This document shows positions 1 through 8,680 of a stretch of 34,850 nucleotides of DNA, in pieces. Below the pieces are notes generated by a model that was given only the letters and a program-made list of their open reading frames with translations, did not search any database and had not been told where the DNA came from. A program made the position numbers and the translations under genes. This stretch comes from Sediminibacterium sp. Lineage in GTDB: Bacteria; Bacteroidota; Bacteroidia; Chitinophagales; Chitinophagaceae. Numbering within the stretch: position 1 is the first letter of the stretch; each line of letters opens with the position of its first letter. Location of the stretch: the NCBI GenBank assembly GCA_027487895.1, contig JAIYCS010000042.1, positions 1-34,850 on the forward strand. The letters are read 5' to 3'.

Positions 1-395
1 ACAATCGACCATATTTACTTGAAAAGTTTGACTGTATATATGGTGATAAAAATATATATAGTACCGTTCGTGACCTTTTATTGTGGGATAAAGCCTTGTA
101 CCAGGGTGCTTTTGTTAGTCAAACCACTTTGCAAATGGCATTTGAGCCCGGAAGTAATGAACGACCCTCTATACATAACTATGGTTTAGGGTGGCGCATG
201 TTAAATCAGCCAGATCAAAAAATTATATATCATAATGGTTGGTGGCATGGAAACAATGCTGTATTTAGTAGATTCATCAAGGACACGGCGACCATAATCG
301 TATTAGGAAATAGATTTAACCGTAATATCTACAAAGCCAAGAACATAGCAGGTTCATTTTTATCAGGCTTTGATTCCACATCCTTGGCCGAATAA
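1..395 (+). CDS. Serine hydrolase, beta-lactamase/PBP-like family (C-terminal part, 5' truncated)
   Basis: The reading frame is open from the left edge, so the gene starts outside the window. Only about 130 C-terminal residues are visible. The part after YGDKNIYSTVRDLLLWD resembles the C-terminal half of class C beta-lactamase-like or D-aminopeptidase-like serine hydrolases: a 'GD..IYST..DLL.WD' segment, then 'YGLGWRM', then 'YHNGWWHG', where HNG sits at the place of the KTG/HTG motif of this superfamily. The SxxK nucleophile motif would lie upstream and cannot be seen. These proteins are usually exported hydrolases acting on peptidoglycan peptides, esters or beta-lactams, and the substrate cannot be told here. 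No clear terminator follows before hppA. Confidence 0.75.
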   Translation, partial: NRPYLLEKFDCIYGDKNIYSTVRDLLLWDKALYQGAFVSQTTLQMAFEPGSNERPSIHNYGLGWRMLNQPDQKIIYHNGWWHGNNAVFSRFIKDTATIIVLGNRFNRNIYKAKNIAGSFLSGFDSTSLAE

Positions 396-435
396 TGAAT
401 CATATACCTAAAAACTTTAAACAAACTGGGGGGCA

Positions 436-470
436 AATTGGGTGATTTTAAGCCAATTACCCTATTTTTG
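436..470 (+). promoter_or_regulatory. Putative hppA promoter: -7 element with an upstream dyad
   Basis: TATTTTTG at 463-470 fits the Bacteroidota -7 consensus TAnnTTTG and lies 41 bases before the hppA start. No good TTTG -33 box is seen at the usual spacing. An inverted repeat AATTGG (436-441) / CCAATT (453-458) overlaps the -33 zone and could be an operator. This is a motif match only. Confidence 0.4.
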
Positions 471-511
471 CAGACTTTTAAAATCTAATTTTTTACTAGA
501 TCCAATCGATT

Positions 512-2926
512 ATGAACAACATGTTGTTTTATGCCGTACCGGCAATGGGACTTATCGGTCTACTTTACACATTAATCAAATTTGTATGGGTTTCTAAGCA
601 AGATGCTGGTAATCCTAGAATGAAAGAAATCAGTGATTTCATTGCTGAGGGTGCTATGGCATTCTTAAAAGCAGAGTGGAAAATCCTTGCTTATTTCGTT
701 GTAATTGTTGCCTTATTACTTGGTTTTATGGCAAATACCAATGAGTCAAGCCATTGGAGTATTGCAATTTCATTCATTATTGGTGCTGTTTTCAGTGCTA
801 CAGCTGGTTACATTGGAATGAAAGTTGCTACAAAAGCAAACGTTCGTACTGCTGAAGCTGCTAAAACGAGTTTATCACGTGCCCTTAAAGTATCATTTAC
901 AGGTGGTTCTGTAATGGGACTTGGCGTATCTGGTTTAGCTGTTTTAGGTTTAGGTGGTTTATTTTTAATTATCAAACATTTCTTCTCTCCAGATGGTGAT
1001 GCAGAAGGTATGTTACGTACCATAGAAATTTTAACTGGATTCTCTTTAGGTGCTGAGTCTATCGCTTTATTTGCGCGTGTAGGTGGTGGTATTTATACCA
1101 AAGCTGCAGACGTTGGAGCAGATTTAGTAGGTAAAGTTGAAGCTGGTATTCCTGAAGATGATCCTCGTAACCCTGCAACTATTGCAGATAACGTAGGTGA
1201 CAACGTTGGTGACGTTGCAGGTATGGGTGCCGATTTATTTGGTTCTTATGTTGCAACTGTATTAGCAACAATGGTTTTAGGTCAAGAAGTAACAGGTGCT
1301 GATAAAGCGCCACTGGTAGATGCTTTTGGTGGTCTATCTCCTATTTTATTACCAATGCTAATTGCTGGTATCGGTATTATTTTATCAATCATTGGTACCT
1401 TATTTGTAAGAATTAGTGATAAAGCAGGTTTAAATACTGCAACTGTGCAAAATGCACTGAACATGGGTAACTATGGTTCTATGATTTTAACTGCAGTGGT
1501 ATGTTATTTCTTAGTAGGAAACGTATTACCTGAAACCATGTATTTACGTGGCTTAGAATTCACAAGAAACGGTGTAATTGGTGCGATTGGTGTAGGTCTT
1601 GTAGTAGGTGTGTTAATGAGTATTATTACTGAATATTACACTGCAATGGGTAAGCGTCCAGTATTAAGTATCATTAAACAATCAAGCACAGGTCATGCAA
1701 CAAATATTATTGGTGGTTTAGCAATTGGTATGGAGTCTACTTTCTTACCAATTTTAGTATTAGCTGCTGGTATCTTTGGTTCTTTCTATTGTGCAGGTTT
1801 ATACGGTGTGGCTATTGCTGCTGCAGGTATGATGGCAACAACGGGTATGCAACTTGCGATTGATGCTTTTGGTCCTATCGCAGATAATGCTGGTGGTATC
1901 GCTGAAATGAGTGAGTTACCAGCCGAAGTGCGTGAAAAAACAGATATTTTAGATGCCGTTGGTAATACAACAGCTGCAAGTGGTAAAGGTTTTGCCATTG
2001 CTTCTGCTGCATTAACTTCACTTGCATTATTTGCTGCGTTTGTGGGTGTTGCAATGCCTGATAACCAGCACATCGATATTTACAAAGCCGACGTATTAGC
2101 TGCCTTATTTGTAGGTGGTATGATTCCTTTCATCTTCTCTTCTTTAGCGATTAGAGCGGTTGGTGAAGCAGCTATGAGTATGGTGGAAGAAGTTCGTCGT
2201 CAGTTCCGTACCATTCCTGGAATTATGGAAGGTACAGGTAAGCCAGAATACGATAAGTGTGTGGCGATCTCTACTGAGGCATCTCTTAAAAAAATGATGT
2301 TACCTGGTGCTATCACTATTGTGTCTCCTTTATTAGTTGGATTCTTATTAGGCCCAGAAGCGCTTGGTGGTTTCTTAGCAGGTGCTACTGTAAGTGGTGT
2401 GTTAATGGGAATTTTCCAAAACAACGCAGGTGGTGCTTGGGATAATGCTAAAAAATCTTTTGAGAAAGGTGTTGAAATTAACGGTGAGATGTTCTACAAA
2501 AAATCTGAACCACACAAAGCATCTGTAACAGGTGATACGGTGGGTGATCCATTTAAGGATACATCAGGTCCATCAATGAATATCTTGATTAAGTTAATGT
2601 CAATTGTTTCTTTAGTAATTGCGCCAACGCTTGCTAAAATGCACCCAACATCTGGTGCAACTGTAACAAAAACACAAACAGTAGAAATGTCAATTATTAG
2701 CACCGATACTTCTGCTAATGCTATTGATACTGCAAATACAGTTACCATTTCTGCAGATTCTAAAACACTAGTGCAAGCTTTACAAGAAGATGGTTTAGCA
2801 CCAAAAGACAATGTAAAGATTGAAGTGAAAGATGGTAACATTTCTGTAAATGGTAAAGCACTTACTCCAGAACAAAATGAAAAATACAAAAGTTATTTGC
2901 ACATTAAAATGGCAGTTAAACAATAA
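512..2926 (+). CDS. hppA: Membrane-bound K+-dependent pyrophosphatase, probably H+-pumping, with a C-terminal extension
   Basis: Hydrolyses cytoplasmic pyrophosphate and uses the energy to pump H+ or Na+ across the inner membrane. The 804-residue polytopic protein carries the family signatures: [20 protein letters not shown], the DNVGDNVGD metal/PPi-binding stretch, and [20 protein letters not shown] (A488, G491) is the K+-dependent form; K+-independent enzymes have Lys at the first Ala. The gating Glu is absent from helix 6: DLFGSYVA at 241-248 has Gly and Ala where Na+-pumps (DLFE) and plant-type H+-pumps (DLFGSYxE) carry Glu. A Glu sits instead in the preceding helix (GAES, E182), as I recall for Flavobacterium-type H+-pumps. 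The usual protein ends near residue 709; here about 95 hydrophilic residues follow. The ATG at 512 gives a hydrophobic first helix. A strong terminator follows. Confidence 0.95.
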   Translation: MNNMLFYAVPAMGLIGLLYTLIKFVWVSKQDAGNPRMKEISDFIAEGAMAFLKAEWKILAYFVVIVALLLGFMANTNESSHWSIAISFIIGAVFSATAGYIGMKVATKANVRTAEAAKTSLSRALKVSFTGGSVMGLGVSGLAVLGLGGLFLIIKHFFSPDGDAEGMLRTIEILTGFSLGAESIALFARVGGGIYTKAADVGADLVGKVEAGIPEDDPRNPATIADNVGDNVGDVAGMGADLFGSYVATVLATMVLGQEVTGADKAPLVDAFGGLSPILLPMLIAGIGIILSIIGTLFVRISDKAGLNTATVQNALNMGNYGSMILTAVVCYFLVGNVLPETMYLRGLEFTRNGVIGAIGVGLVVGVLMSIITEYYTAMGKRPVLSIIKQSSTGHATNIIGGLAIGMESTFLPILVLAAGIFGSFYCAGLYGVAIAAAGMMATTGMQLAIDAFGPIADNAGGIAEMSELPAEVREKTDILDAVGNTTAASGKGFAIASAALTSLALFAAFVGVAMPDNQHIDIYKADVLAALFVGGMIPFIFSSLAIRAVGEAAMSMVEEVRRQFRTIPGIMEGTGKPEYDKCVAISTEASLKKMMLPGAITIVSPLLVGFLLGPEALGGFLAGATVSGVLMGIFQNNAGGAWDNAKKSFEKGVEINGEMFYKKSEPHKASVTGDTVGDPFKDTSGPSMNILIKLMSIVSLVIAPTLAKMHPTSGATVTKTQTVEMSIISTDTSANAIDTANTVTISADSKTLVQALQEDGLAPKDNVKIEVKDGNISVNGKALTPEQNEKYKSYLHIKMAVKQ

Positions 2927-2947
2927 CTTTTAAAGTATACGAATTTA

Positions 2948-2978
2948 AATCCCTCCTCTTTTGGAGGGATTTTTTTTG
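2948..2978 (+). terminator. Rho-independent terminator of hppA
   Basis: ATCCCTCC (2949-2956) pairs with GGAGGGAT (2963-2970) around a 6-base loop. A run of T residues to 2977 follows. It lies 22 bases after the hppA stop codon. Confidence 0.9.
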
Positions 2979-2995
2979 TACTATTGTAATACAAA
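2975..2995. promoter_or_regulatory. Palindromic operator candidate in front of the blaI-like gene
   Basis: TTGTA-A-TACAA (2984-2994) is a perfect 11-bp palindrome ending 8 bases before the ATG at 3003. A wider dyad TTTGTA (2975-2980) / TACAAA (2990-2995) overlaps it. BlaI/MecI/CopY-type repressors bind dyads built from TACA/TGTA half-sites and commonly repress their own gene, so autoregulation is a reasonable inference. The same 11-mer recurs on the opposite strand at 33877-33887. Confidence 0.45.
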
Positions 2996-3002
2996 TTTTG
3001 GT

Positions 3003-3326
3003 ATGGGAAAATATATAAAGCCTACAGAAAAAGAGTTTGAGATATTATCTGTTCTATGGCAGGAAGGTTCGGCGTCTGTAAAAAAAGTACATGAAATATT
3101 GGCTTCAAAAACAGGTTACACCACTACTTTAAAGCTCATGCAAATTATGTTTGAAAAAGGTATTGTAAAAAGAGATACAACGACCAAACAGCATATTTAT
3201 AAAGCAAATTATACCAAAGACCAGGCAAAGGAATTTAAGGTAAAGCAAATTCTTTCTAACTTTTTTGACGATGATAAGGCTTTACTGATTGCTTATTTAT
3301 CGGAACCAGTTACCACAAATTCTTAG
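3003..3326 (+). CDS. BlaI/MecI/CopY-family transcriptional repressor, short C-terminus
   Basis: A 107-residue winged-helix protein. The opening 'PTEKEFEILSVLWQEGSASVKKVHEIL' pattern and 'GYTTTLKLMQIMFEKGIVKRD' match the DNA-binding domain of BlaI/MecI repressors, which act as dimers and are released when a partner BlaR1/MecR1 metallopeptidase triggers their cleavage. The dimerisation tail is short: after 'VKQILSNFFDDDKALLIAYL' the protein stops, about 10-15 residues earlier than most relatives. Its last 17 bases overlap the end of the convergent porP-like gene. No BlaR1/M56 gene is adjacent, so it is an orphan regulator here. I chose ATG 3003 because upstream in-frame codons lie within the hppA terminator. 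Confidence 0.85.
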   Translation: MGKYIKPTEKEFEILSVLWQEGSASVKKVHEILASKTGYTTTLKLMQIMFEKGIVKRDTTTKQHIYKANYTKDQAKEFKVKQILSNFFDDDKALLIAYLSEPVTTNS

Positions 3327-4332
3327 GACACCAATCACCATATTTATTACCCAACTGAAATCCTATCAGAATTTCATGTGTTCCTCTACTCACTGTATTT
3401 AGAGAAGATGTAACAAAGTCGTAAGAGTAGCCAATATTGATATTGTTGTTTACATTAAAACCAACCATACCTGCATAACCCTCTTTAAAACGGTACGATC
3501 CTCCAAACCAAATTAAATCTTGGTACATGAGTTTTGCATTGATGTCCATACCGATAGGTAAAGGACTAATGTATCTGATAAGTGCAGATGGCAACAAACT
3601 TAAGTCTTCAGAAACTTGTAAACGATATCCTGCGCTTAAAAAAATATGCGGCACTAGCTTTCCTTGCGTGAGGTAAACTTTATTATCTGAAAATGCTACG
3701 TTTTGTGGTACAATTTGTTGAGCCGATAAACCAACAAAATAATCATTAGAATACAACCATAAGCCCGCACTAATATCTGGTTTAATGGTATTGATAAGTC
3801 CACTCGCTCCTACTGCAGGATCAATAACGGTGTTACCAAAATTTAATTTACTGGTATTTAACGTTAAATTGGTCATACCTGCTGATACGCCAAATGATAA
3901 AGTAGTTTGTGCTGCAATACCTCTGTGATATGCGTAGGTACCATAGGCAGCAAATCTATTAAGTGGTCCTGTTTGATCGTTTAAAACGGTAAAGCCAACT
4001 CCATGGTGTGGTTCTGGTGCTTGATAATTTTGCCAGTAAGCTCTTCCCCTTGGATTTTCGCCTGGCGCAGACATACTGGTAGGATTTGAAGAAGCGTATC
4101 CTTGTTTTTTAAGCGGTCCATGAAAAGTTAAATAAGTAGTAACTGGAGCATCCTGTACACCCTGCCACTGAATACGGTGCGATGTTTTTACATCCCAATA
4201 ATTTTCTATGCCAGCAAGTGCTGGATTAATTAAAAAGTTGTTTAAAATATACTGTGTATAGTATGGACGTTGTTGCGCCACACTTAACAGAGGCAGTATA
4301 AAAACAAAGCATATAACAATCAACTTTTTCAT
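3310..4332 (-). CDS. PorP/SprF-family outer-membrane protein (type IX secretion partner)
   Basis: A 340-residue protein with a Sec signal peptide (MKKLIVICFVFILPLLSVAQ) and the family opening 'QRPYYTQYILNNFLINPALAGIENYWDVKTSHRIQWQG', followed by alternating beta strands. PorP/SprF proteins are predicted 14-strand outer-membrane barrels linked to the type IX secretion system; SprF is needed for secretion of SprB-type adhesins. It lies directly after the giant PKD adhesin gene on the same strand, with no gap, so it is likely the dedicated partner of that protein. A GTG at 4338 sits in the stop codon of the upstream gene (TAGTG), but ATG 4332 gives a standard signal peptide and is preferred. Its 3' end overlaps the blaI-like gene convergently. 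Confidence 0.9.
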   Translation of the reverse strand: MKKLIVICFVFILPLLSVAQQRPYYTQYILNNFLINPALAGIENYWDVKTSHRIQWQGVQDAPVTTYLTFHGPLKKQGYASSNPTSMSAPGENPRGRAYWQNYQAPEPHHGVGFTVLNDQTGPLNRFAAYGTYAYHRGIAAQTTLSFGVSAGMTNLTLNTSKLNFGNTVIDPAVGASGLINTIKPDISAGLWLYSNDYFVGLSAQQIVPQNVAFSDNKVYLTQGKLVPHIFLSAGYRLQVSEDLSLLPSALIRYISPLPIGMDINAKLMYQDLIWFGGSYRFKEGYAGMVGFNVNNNINIGYSYDFVTSSLNTVSRGTHEILIGFQLGNKYGDWCPKNLW

Positions 4333-4337
4333 GTTCA

Positions 4338-7300
4338 CTATTTTATAATGGTCACTGACCCTGTTATTATTTTTCGTCCATTTTTAGGATTGATAATATA
4401 GTAGTACGTACCAATGGGTAAAGGGTTTCCGTTGTACTGTCCATTCCAAGGTTTATCATACCCCACCGATTTAAACACGGGCTGTCCGTATCTATTGTAT
4501 ACATCAATGGTTGCGCCAGGGTAGCTTTCTAAATATTTTATTACCCAGTTGTCATTAATGCCATCCCCATTTGGAGAAAATGCGTTGGGCACTTCTGGTG
4601 CGAGTAATAGTTTAATAAATATATCATCCGTTACCATGCAACCACCTAGTCCGGTGAGTTCTAGTGTGTACGTTACATCACCAAGTGGCGTGGTGCGTGG
4701 TACGGCAGCGGTATCATTATTTAAATATAGGGCTGGCTTCCATTTGTAGGTAAGGTTATTGCCAAACACAAATGCAGGTTTAATAAGCGCTGTACCACCT
4801 TCTAGTATTTTAAAATCGGGCCCTAGATTCAGGTGCGGATACGGGAATGAAGTAACCGTTTTAGAAACGGTATCACTCACGCAGTTTTGTCCATTAAAGC
4901 CATATAGTTTGATGGTAAAAATGCCAGAGTCTCTAAAACGTTTGTTTGGATTTTGAACACTAGATGCATCGGATTGTCCTAAATCCCATACCCATTTATT
5001 GATAGGACTTGATTTACCATCCGACTGATCTGTAAAGTTTATTACATCACCCATACAAATACTATCTGGGCTAATGGTAAAGGCTGCCTTAGGTTGCGGA
5101 TAAATGGTAGTAAGCACCTGCGTTAAAGAGTCTATACAGTTGTTATTGGTGGTAACAACAAGTTTTACGTTTACGGGGCCTACGGCGCTGTATTTGTGGG
5201 TTGGATCCTTGCTTGTAGAACCTGCACTATTGTTAGGATCACCAAAGCTCCATGCGTATTTAAAACTAGCTTCCGAACCATCTACGATGCTAGAGCTATT
5301 GGTAAAGGTTCCATTACCATCCGGTAAACAAATGCTTGGTAAGCTAAAGGCAGGCTTAGGTAATGGATTTACTTTTACAAGTTGTGTATTAAGTACCGAT
5401 ACACACCCACTATCGGTGGTTACCTTTAGTGATACGGTATAGGTTTTAGTGGTATCAAATATTTTATTAAACACAGCCCCCGATGTTTTAGAAGATGTAG
5501 TTCCATCTCCAAAATCCCAGGCCCATGAAACTATGTTACTAAAATTAGCTACGGAACTATCTGTAAATACAAGGTTGTTTTTTTCGCAACTAGGAAGCCC
5601 AGCACCCCACTTAGCAGTAGGTGAAGGCCATACTGTAATATTTTGTGTAGCAGAGTCTTTACAGCCTATTACACTAGATGTGTACATGTATTGAATGGTA
5701 TAAGTGCCCACGCCCGCAGTAACAGGATTAAACACACCTGTACCGCTCACACCTGTTCCGGAATAAGCAAAACTGCCTGGTACATTGTTATCAAAACTAG
5801 CTTGTGTAATTTGACGAGCAGCTGCTTCGTTACAAATACCCGGCATGGTGGTAAAACTTACTTTAGGACTTTGGTTAACTGTAGCAGTTTTAGCAATAGA
5901 CTTACTACAACTAGCGGCGTTACCAGAAAAAGCTTTTAGGGTAATGGTATAATTTTTGGTAGCCGGGGTTTGAAAATTAGGATAACGAAAAGCGTATACC
6001 TTACCATTAAAAGGCGCTTCATCAATTGTTTTTTTAGTAAGATCGTTAGCATCCCAAAAAATCTCGAGCCTAGTAACATCACCAAAATCTACCACCGATA
6101 AATTTTTAATCCGAACCGAATCATTGCTACAAAGTTTTGTAGGCGTTAGTATCTCAAAATCAGGTGTTGGATTAGCACCATTAACGGTAAAGCTACTCGT
6201 TAACGAATCTACACAACCAAAAGAAGTGACCTTAAGAGACACACTATACACCGCCGACTTATTGTATTTTAAGGATGGATTTTTAGCTGTTAACTGCGCT
6301 GGTGTAAAAGTAGGGCCAGGTGTAATAGCAGGGCTTCCTGCATTAAAATTCCACTGATACGAAAAGTTTGTAGCACCATCTGCAGATGAAGTTGAATCTG
6401 TAAAAACAGCATTTGCATCATTTAAACAAACTTCGGGTAGCGTAAATCCAACTTTTGGAATGGAATGAATAAGTAGGGGACTCGCCAATTTAAATGTATC
6501 GCTTTTACAGCCAGAACTTGCTTCTGCAATAAGCCATGGATTTCTATTTCCCCAACTAGGGTAGGTTGTTGTTTGAGGTGTAAAACTATTTGAATTGACA
6601 ATGCCTTTTCCGTCATCTAAATTCCAGTAACTTTTTTGTAATGTTCCATTTGATATGGAAGAGGTTTCCGTAAAGTTTATATTAATATTTACGCAAGTAT
6701 TTGTTGTAGCGGTAAATGCGGCAGTTGGCTTAGGCGTTATTTCAATATTTCTTGAAAAAATATCCGATGCACAACCATTTTTAGAAGTTACTCTTAAATC
6801 AACTGCGTACGTCCCAACGGTATTATATTTAATAGGTTTAATAACAGCGCTATTGGTATCAAGGGTGTTTCCGTTTTTAAAATTCCAGTTCCATCTAGCA
6901 CCAGTAATTGCTGGGGTATTAAAATAAACAGAGTCCTGAATACAACCAGTTTGTGTAGATGTAAAATTGGCAAATACACGCTCCGAATTTAACTCAATGG
7001 TTTTTGTAGAAACTCCGCAGGCGGTTGATGCGGAGGTAATAGTGTAAATGCCATCGTTGAGGTTGGTGAAATTATTGATAACCAAATTAGCGCCAGTGCT
7101 AGAAAAGTTATTAGGCCCTGTCCATGTAAAAGTATTAGCGTCTCCCGTTACTGCATTAATAGAAGCTGTGGTATTATAGCAAATGGGTTGATTGTTGGTG
7201 AAAATTTCAGTATTTTTTGTAGCATCAATTAACTGAATAACATTGCTACTAAAATCAGAAAAATAACCATATCGAGCCGTTGAACTCGCTCCACCTTGAA

Positions 7301-8564
7301 TAACGCCTACATGAAATTTACCTTTACTATTTTCAATAAGTGCATTTGCACCACCTGTGATGACAGTAGATGGGATATTTAATCTTGCATACATCCATTC
7401 GTCATTGCTGCCCGTAACTGGGCTAAATAAGCTAGCGTCAATACCTGTGTTACTACCATTGAGTTTAAAATCATTGATGCTATTTTTTGGAGCTAATACA
7501 TTTAAAAAAAAGCTACCTGTGCTTGAAGCCCTAGTAACACTGATACTTTTAGATCCTGTGCATTTGATGGATGGGATGATGGCGCCTCCAAGTTCACAAC
7601 CAAAACCTGTTATATGAAAAATATGAACGGGTTTATCTGAATTAACAAAACAGGAGTTTTCGCTCAAAGATCCTTTGTAATAATCGCCAGCCTGAAGTGT
7701 GGCAACAGTTGCTCCATTTACTTTTATAGCGGTATTGTTTTCGATGGCAAAAACATAATAAAAATCGGGACTGTTAAAGTATCCTTTAATGACAATAAAT
7801 TCTTGTCCTGCAATATTGTCTGGTATAAGTTGGTCGCCAGCTGTATCTGAACAACCTTGTCCCGTATAAAAAAGCGAATCGTCTTTTGTAGAAATACAAA
7901 TGGGTTTATTGGATGTTACTAAAGTGCCACCTGGTCTTTCTGTTGCAGTATTATTGGCAGCAGAACAGGTATAGGTTTCTCCTTTTTGTAAAGTGATCGT
8001 AAACGGAACGCCAGCTGCACGACCAATTAAGTTGCTTTTGGGTGTAATGGTGACCTGTGTATTATTTTCTGTGGCAAGAATAATAAAATCGGTGGTATAT
8101 AATGGAAGCGGTCTTCCTATAAAGCCCATTTGAAAGGGGAGTGTAAATTTTGTGCCGAGTGCATTATTACCTTTTAATGCATAAATATCTCCATTAGAAC
8201 CATTGGCAATATCGTAGTAGCAAGATATGGGGCTATTGGATCTTATGAGTAACCCTTTATTACTAACTGTATTTGGCGTAGCATTTTCTATTTGCGTAAT
8301 TACAGTGGTGAGATTTACGGAGTTAGAGCTATTGGCCGCAATATTTATACTAATCGGGGTAAAGCCCGGATTGGCAGGTTGAGAAATGGTAATCGCAGCG
8401 GCTGAATTGGAAGTTGAAAATCTTAAAAAAATAGGCCTGTCACCATGCGCTTCTTGCAGGTCTGGAGCAGCAAACCAAAAAGTCGTATCGGTTTGGGCAC
8501 TTGTTATTTTACAAAATAAAACAAATGCCAACAAAAAGTAGAGTTGGGGGCTTCTACAGCTCAT
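4338..8564 (-). CDS. Giant secreted PKD-repeat adhesin with IgGFc-binding-like N-terminus and gliding/T9SS C-terminal domain
   Basis: A 1408-residue surface protein. The signal peptide is residues 1 to about 24 (ending TSAQ). Residues of about 25-420 resemble the IgGFc-binding-protein N-terminal domain found in bacterial surface proteins. An Ig-like stretch follows, then a chain of PKD-type repeats marked by 'WNWNF', 'YQWNFNAG', 'WAWDFGDG', 'YAWSFGD' and 'WVWDLG'. The last 85 residues or so ('VPNAFSPNGDGINDNWVI ... YNRYGQPVFKS.GYDKPWNG ... LPIGTYYYII') are the gliding-motility-associated C-terminal domain (CHU_C/TIGR04131), the sorting signal of SprB-like T9SS cargo. It is likely an extracellular adhesin; the ligand is unknown. 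TTG 8585 is possible, but ATG 8564 starts a proper signal peptide. It forms an operon with the following PorP/SprF gene. Confidence 0.9.
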   Translation of the reverse strand: MSCRSPQLYFLLAFVLFCKITSAQTDTTFWFAAPDLQEAHGDRPIFLRFSTSNSAAAITISQPANPGFTPISINIAANSSNSVNLTTVITQIENATPNTVSNKGLLIRSNSPISCYYDIANGSNGDIYALKGNNALGTKFTLPFQMGFIGRPLPLYTTDFIILATENNTQVTITPKSNLIGRAAGVPFTITLQKGETYTCSAANNTATERPGGTLVTSNKPICISTKDDSLFYTGQGCSDTAGDQLIPDNIAGQEFIVIKGYFNSPDFYYVFAIENNTAIKVNGATVATLQAGDYYKGSLSENSCFVNSDKPVHIFHITGFGCELGGAIIPSIKCTGSKSISVTRASSTGSFFLNVLAPKNSINDFKLNGSNTGIDASLFSPVTGSNDEWMYARLNIPSTVITGGANALIENSKGKFHVGVIQGGASSTARYGYFSDFSSNVIQLIDATKNTEIFTNNQPICYNTTASINAVTGDANTFTWTGPNNFSSTGANLVINNFTNLNDGIYTITSASTACGVSTKTIELNSERVFANFTSTQTGCIQDSVYFNTPAITGARWNWNFKNGNTLDTNSAVIKPIKYNTVGTYAVDLRVTSKNGCASDIFSRNIEITPKPTAAFTATTNTCVNININFTETSSISNGTLQKSYWNLDDGKGIVNSNSFTPQTTTYPSWGNRNPWLIAEASSGCKSDTFKLASPLLIHSIPKVGFTLPEVCLNDANAVFTDSTSSADGATNFSYQWNFNAGSPAITPGPTFTPAQLTAKNPSLKYNKSAVYSVSLKVTSFGCVDSLTSSFTVNGANPTPDFEILTPTKLCSNDSVRIKNLSVVDFGDVTRLEIFWDANDLTKKTIDEAPFNGKVYAFRYPNFQTPATKNYTITLKAFSGNAASCSKSIAKTATVNQSPKVSFTTMPGICNEAAARQITQASFDNNVPGSFAYSGTGVSGTGVFNPVTAGVGTYTIQYMYTSSVIGCKDSATQNITVWPSPTAKWGAGLPSCEKNNLVFTDSSVANFSNIVSWAWDFGDGTTSSKTSGAVFNKIFDTTKTYTVSLKVTTDSGCVSVLNTQLVKVNPLPKPAFSLPSICLPDGNGTFTNSSSIVDGSEASFKYAWSFGDPNNSAGSTSKDPTHKYSAVGPVNVKLVVTTNNNCIDSLTQVLTTIYPQPKAAFTISPDSICMGDVINFTDQSDGKSSPINKWVWDLGQSDASSVQNPNKRFRDSGIFTIKLYGFNGQNCVSDTVSKTVTSFPYPHLNLGPDFKILEGGTALIKPAFVFGNNLTYKWKPALYLNNDTAAVPRTTPLGDVTYTLELTGLGGCMVTDDIFIKLLLAPEVPNAFSPNGDGINDNWVIKYLESYPGATIDVYNRYGQPVFKSVGYDKPWNGQYNGNPLPIGTYYYIINPKNGRKIITGSVTIIK

Positions 8565-8680
8565 TATTGCTATTTTCTTGGTCAATTTTCAAATCTTGCT
8601 CATTCTGTCCTGCAAACTACTTAAAACGGCCTTAAAATTGTCATAATTTATTTATCTTGAACACCTTAAAACTATTTATA

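Noticed and set aside
2494-2889. 131-codon open frame on the minus strand opposite the hppA tail
   Set aside because: It is antisense to a real, family-matched gene, has no recognisable domain or start context, and reflects the codon bias of hppA.
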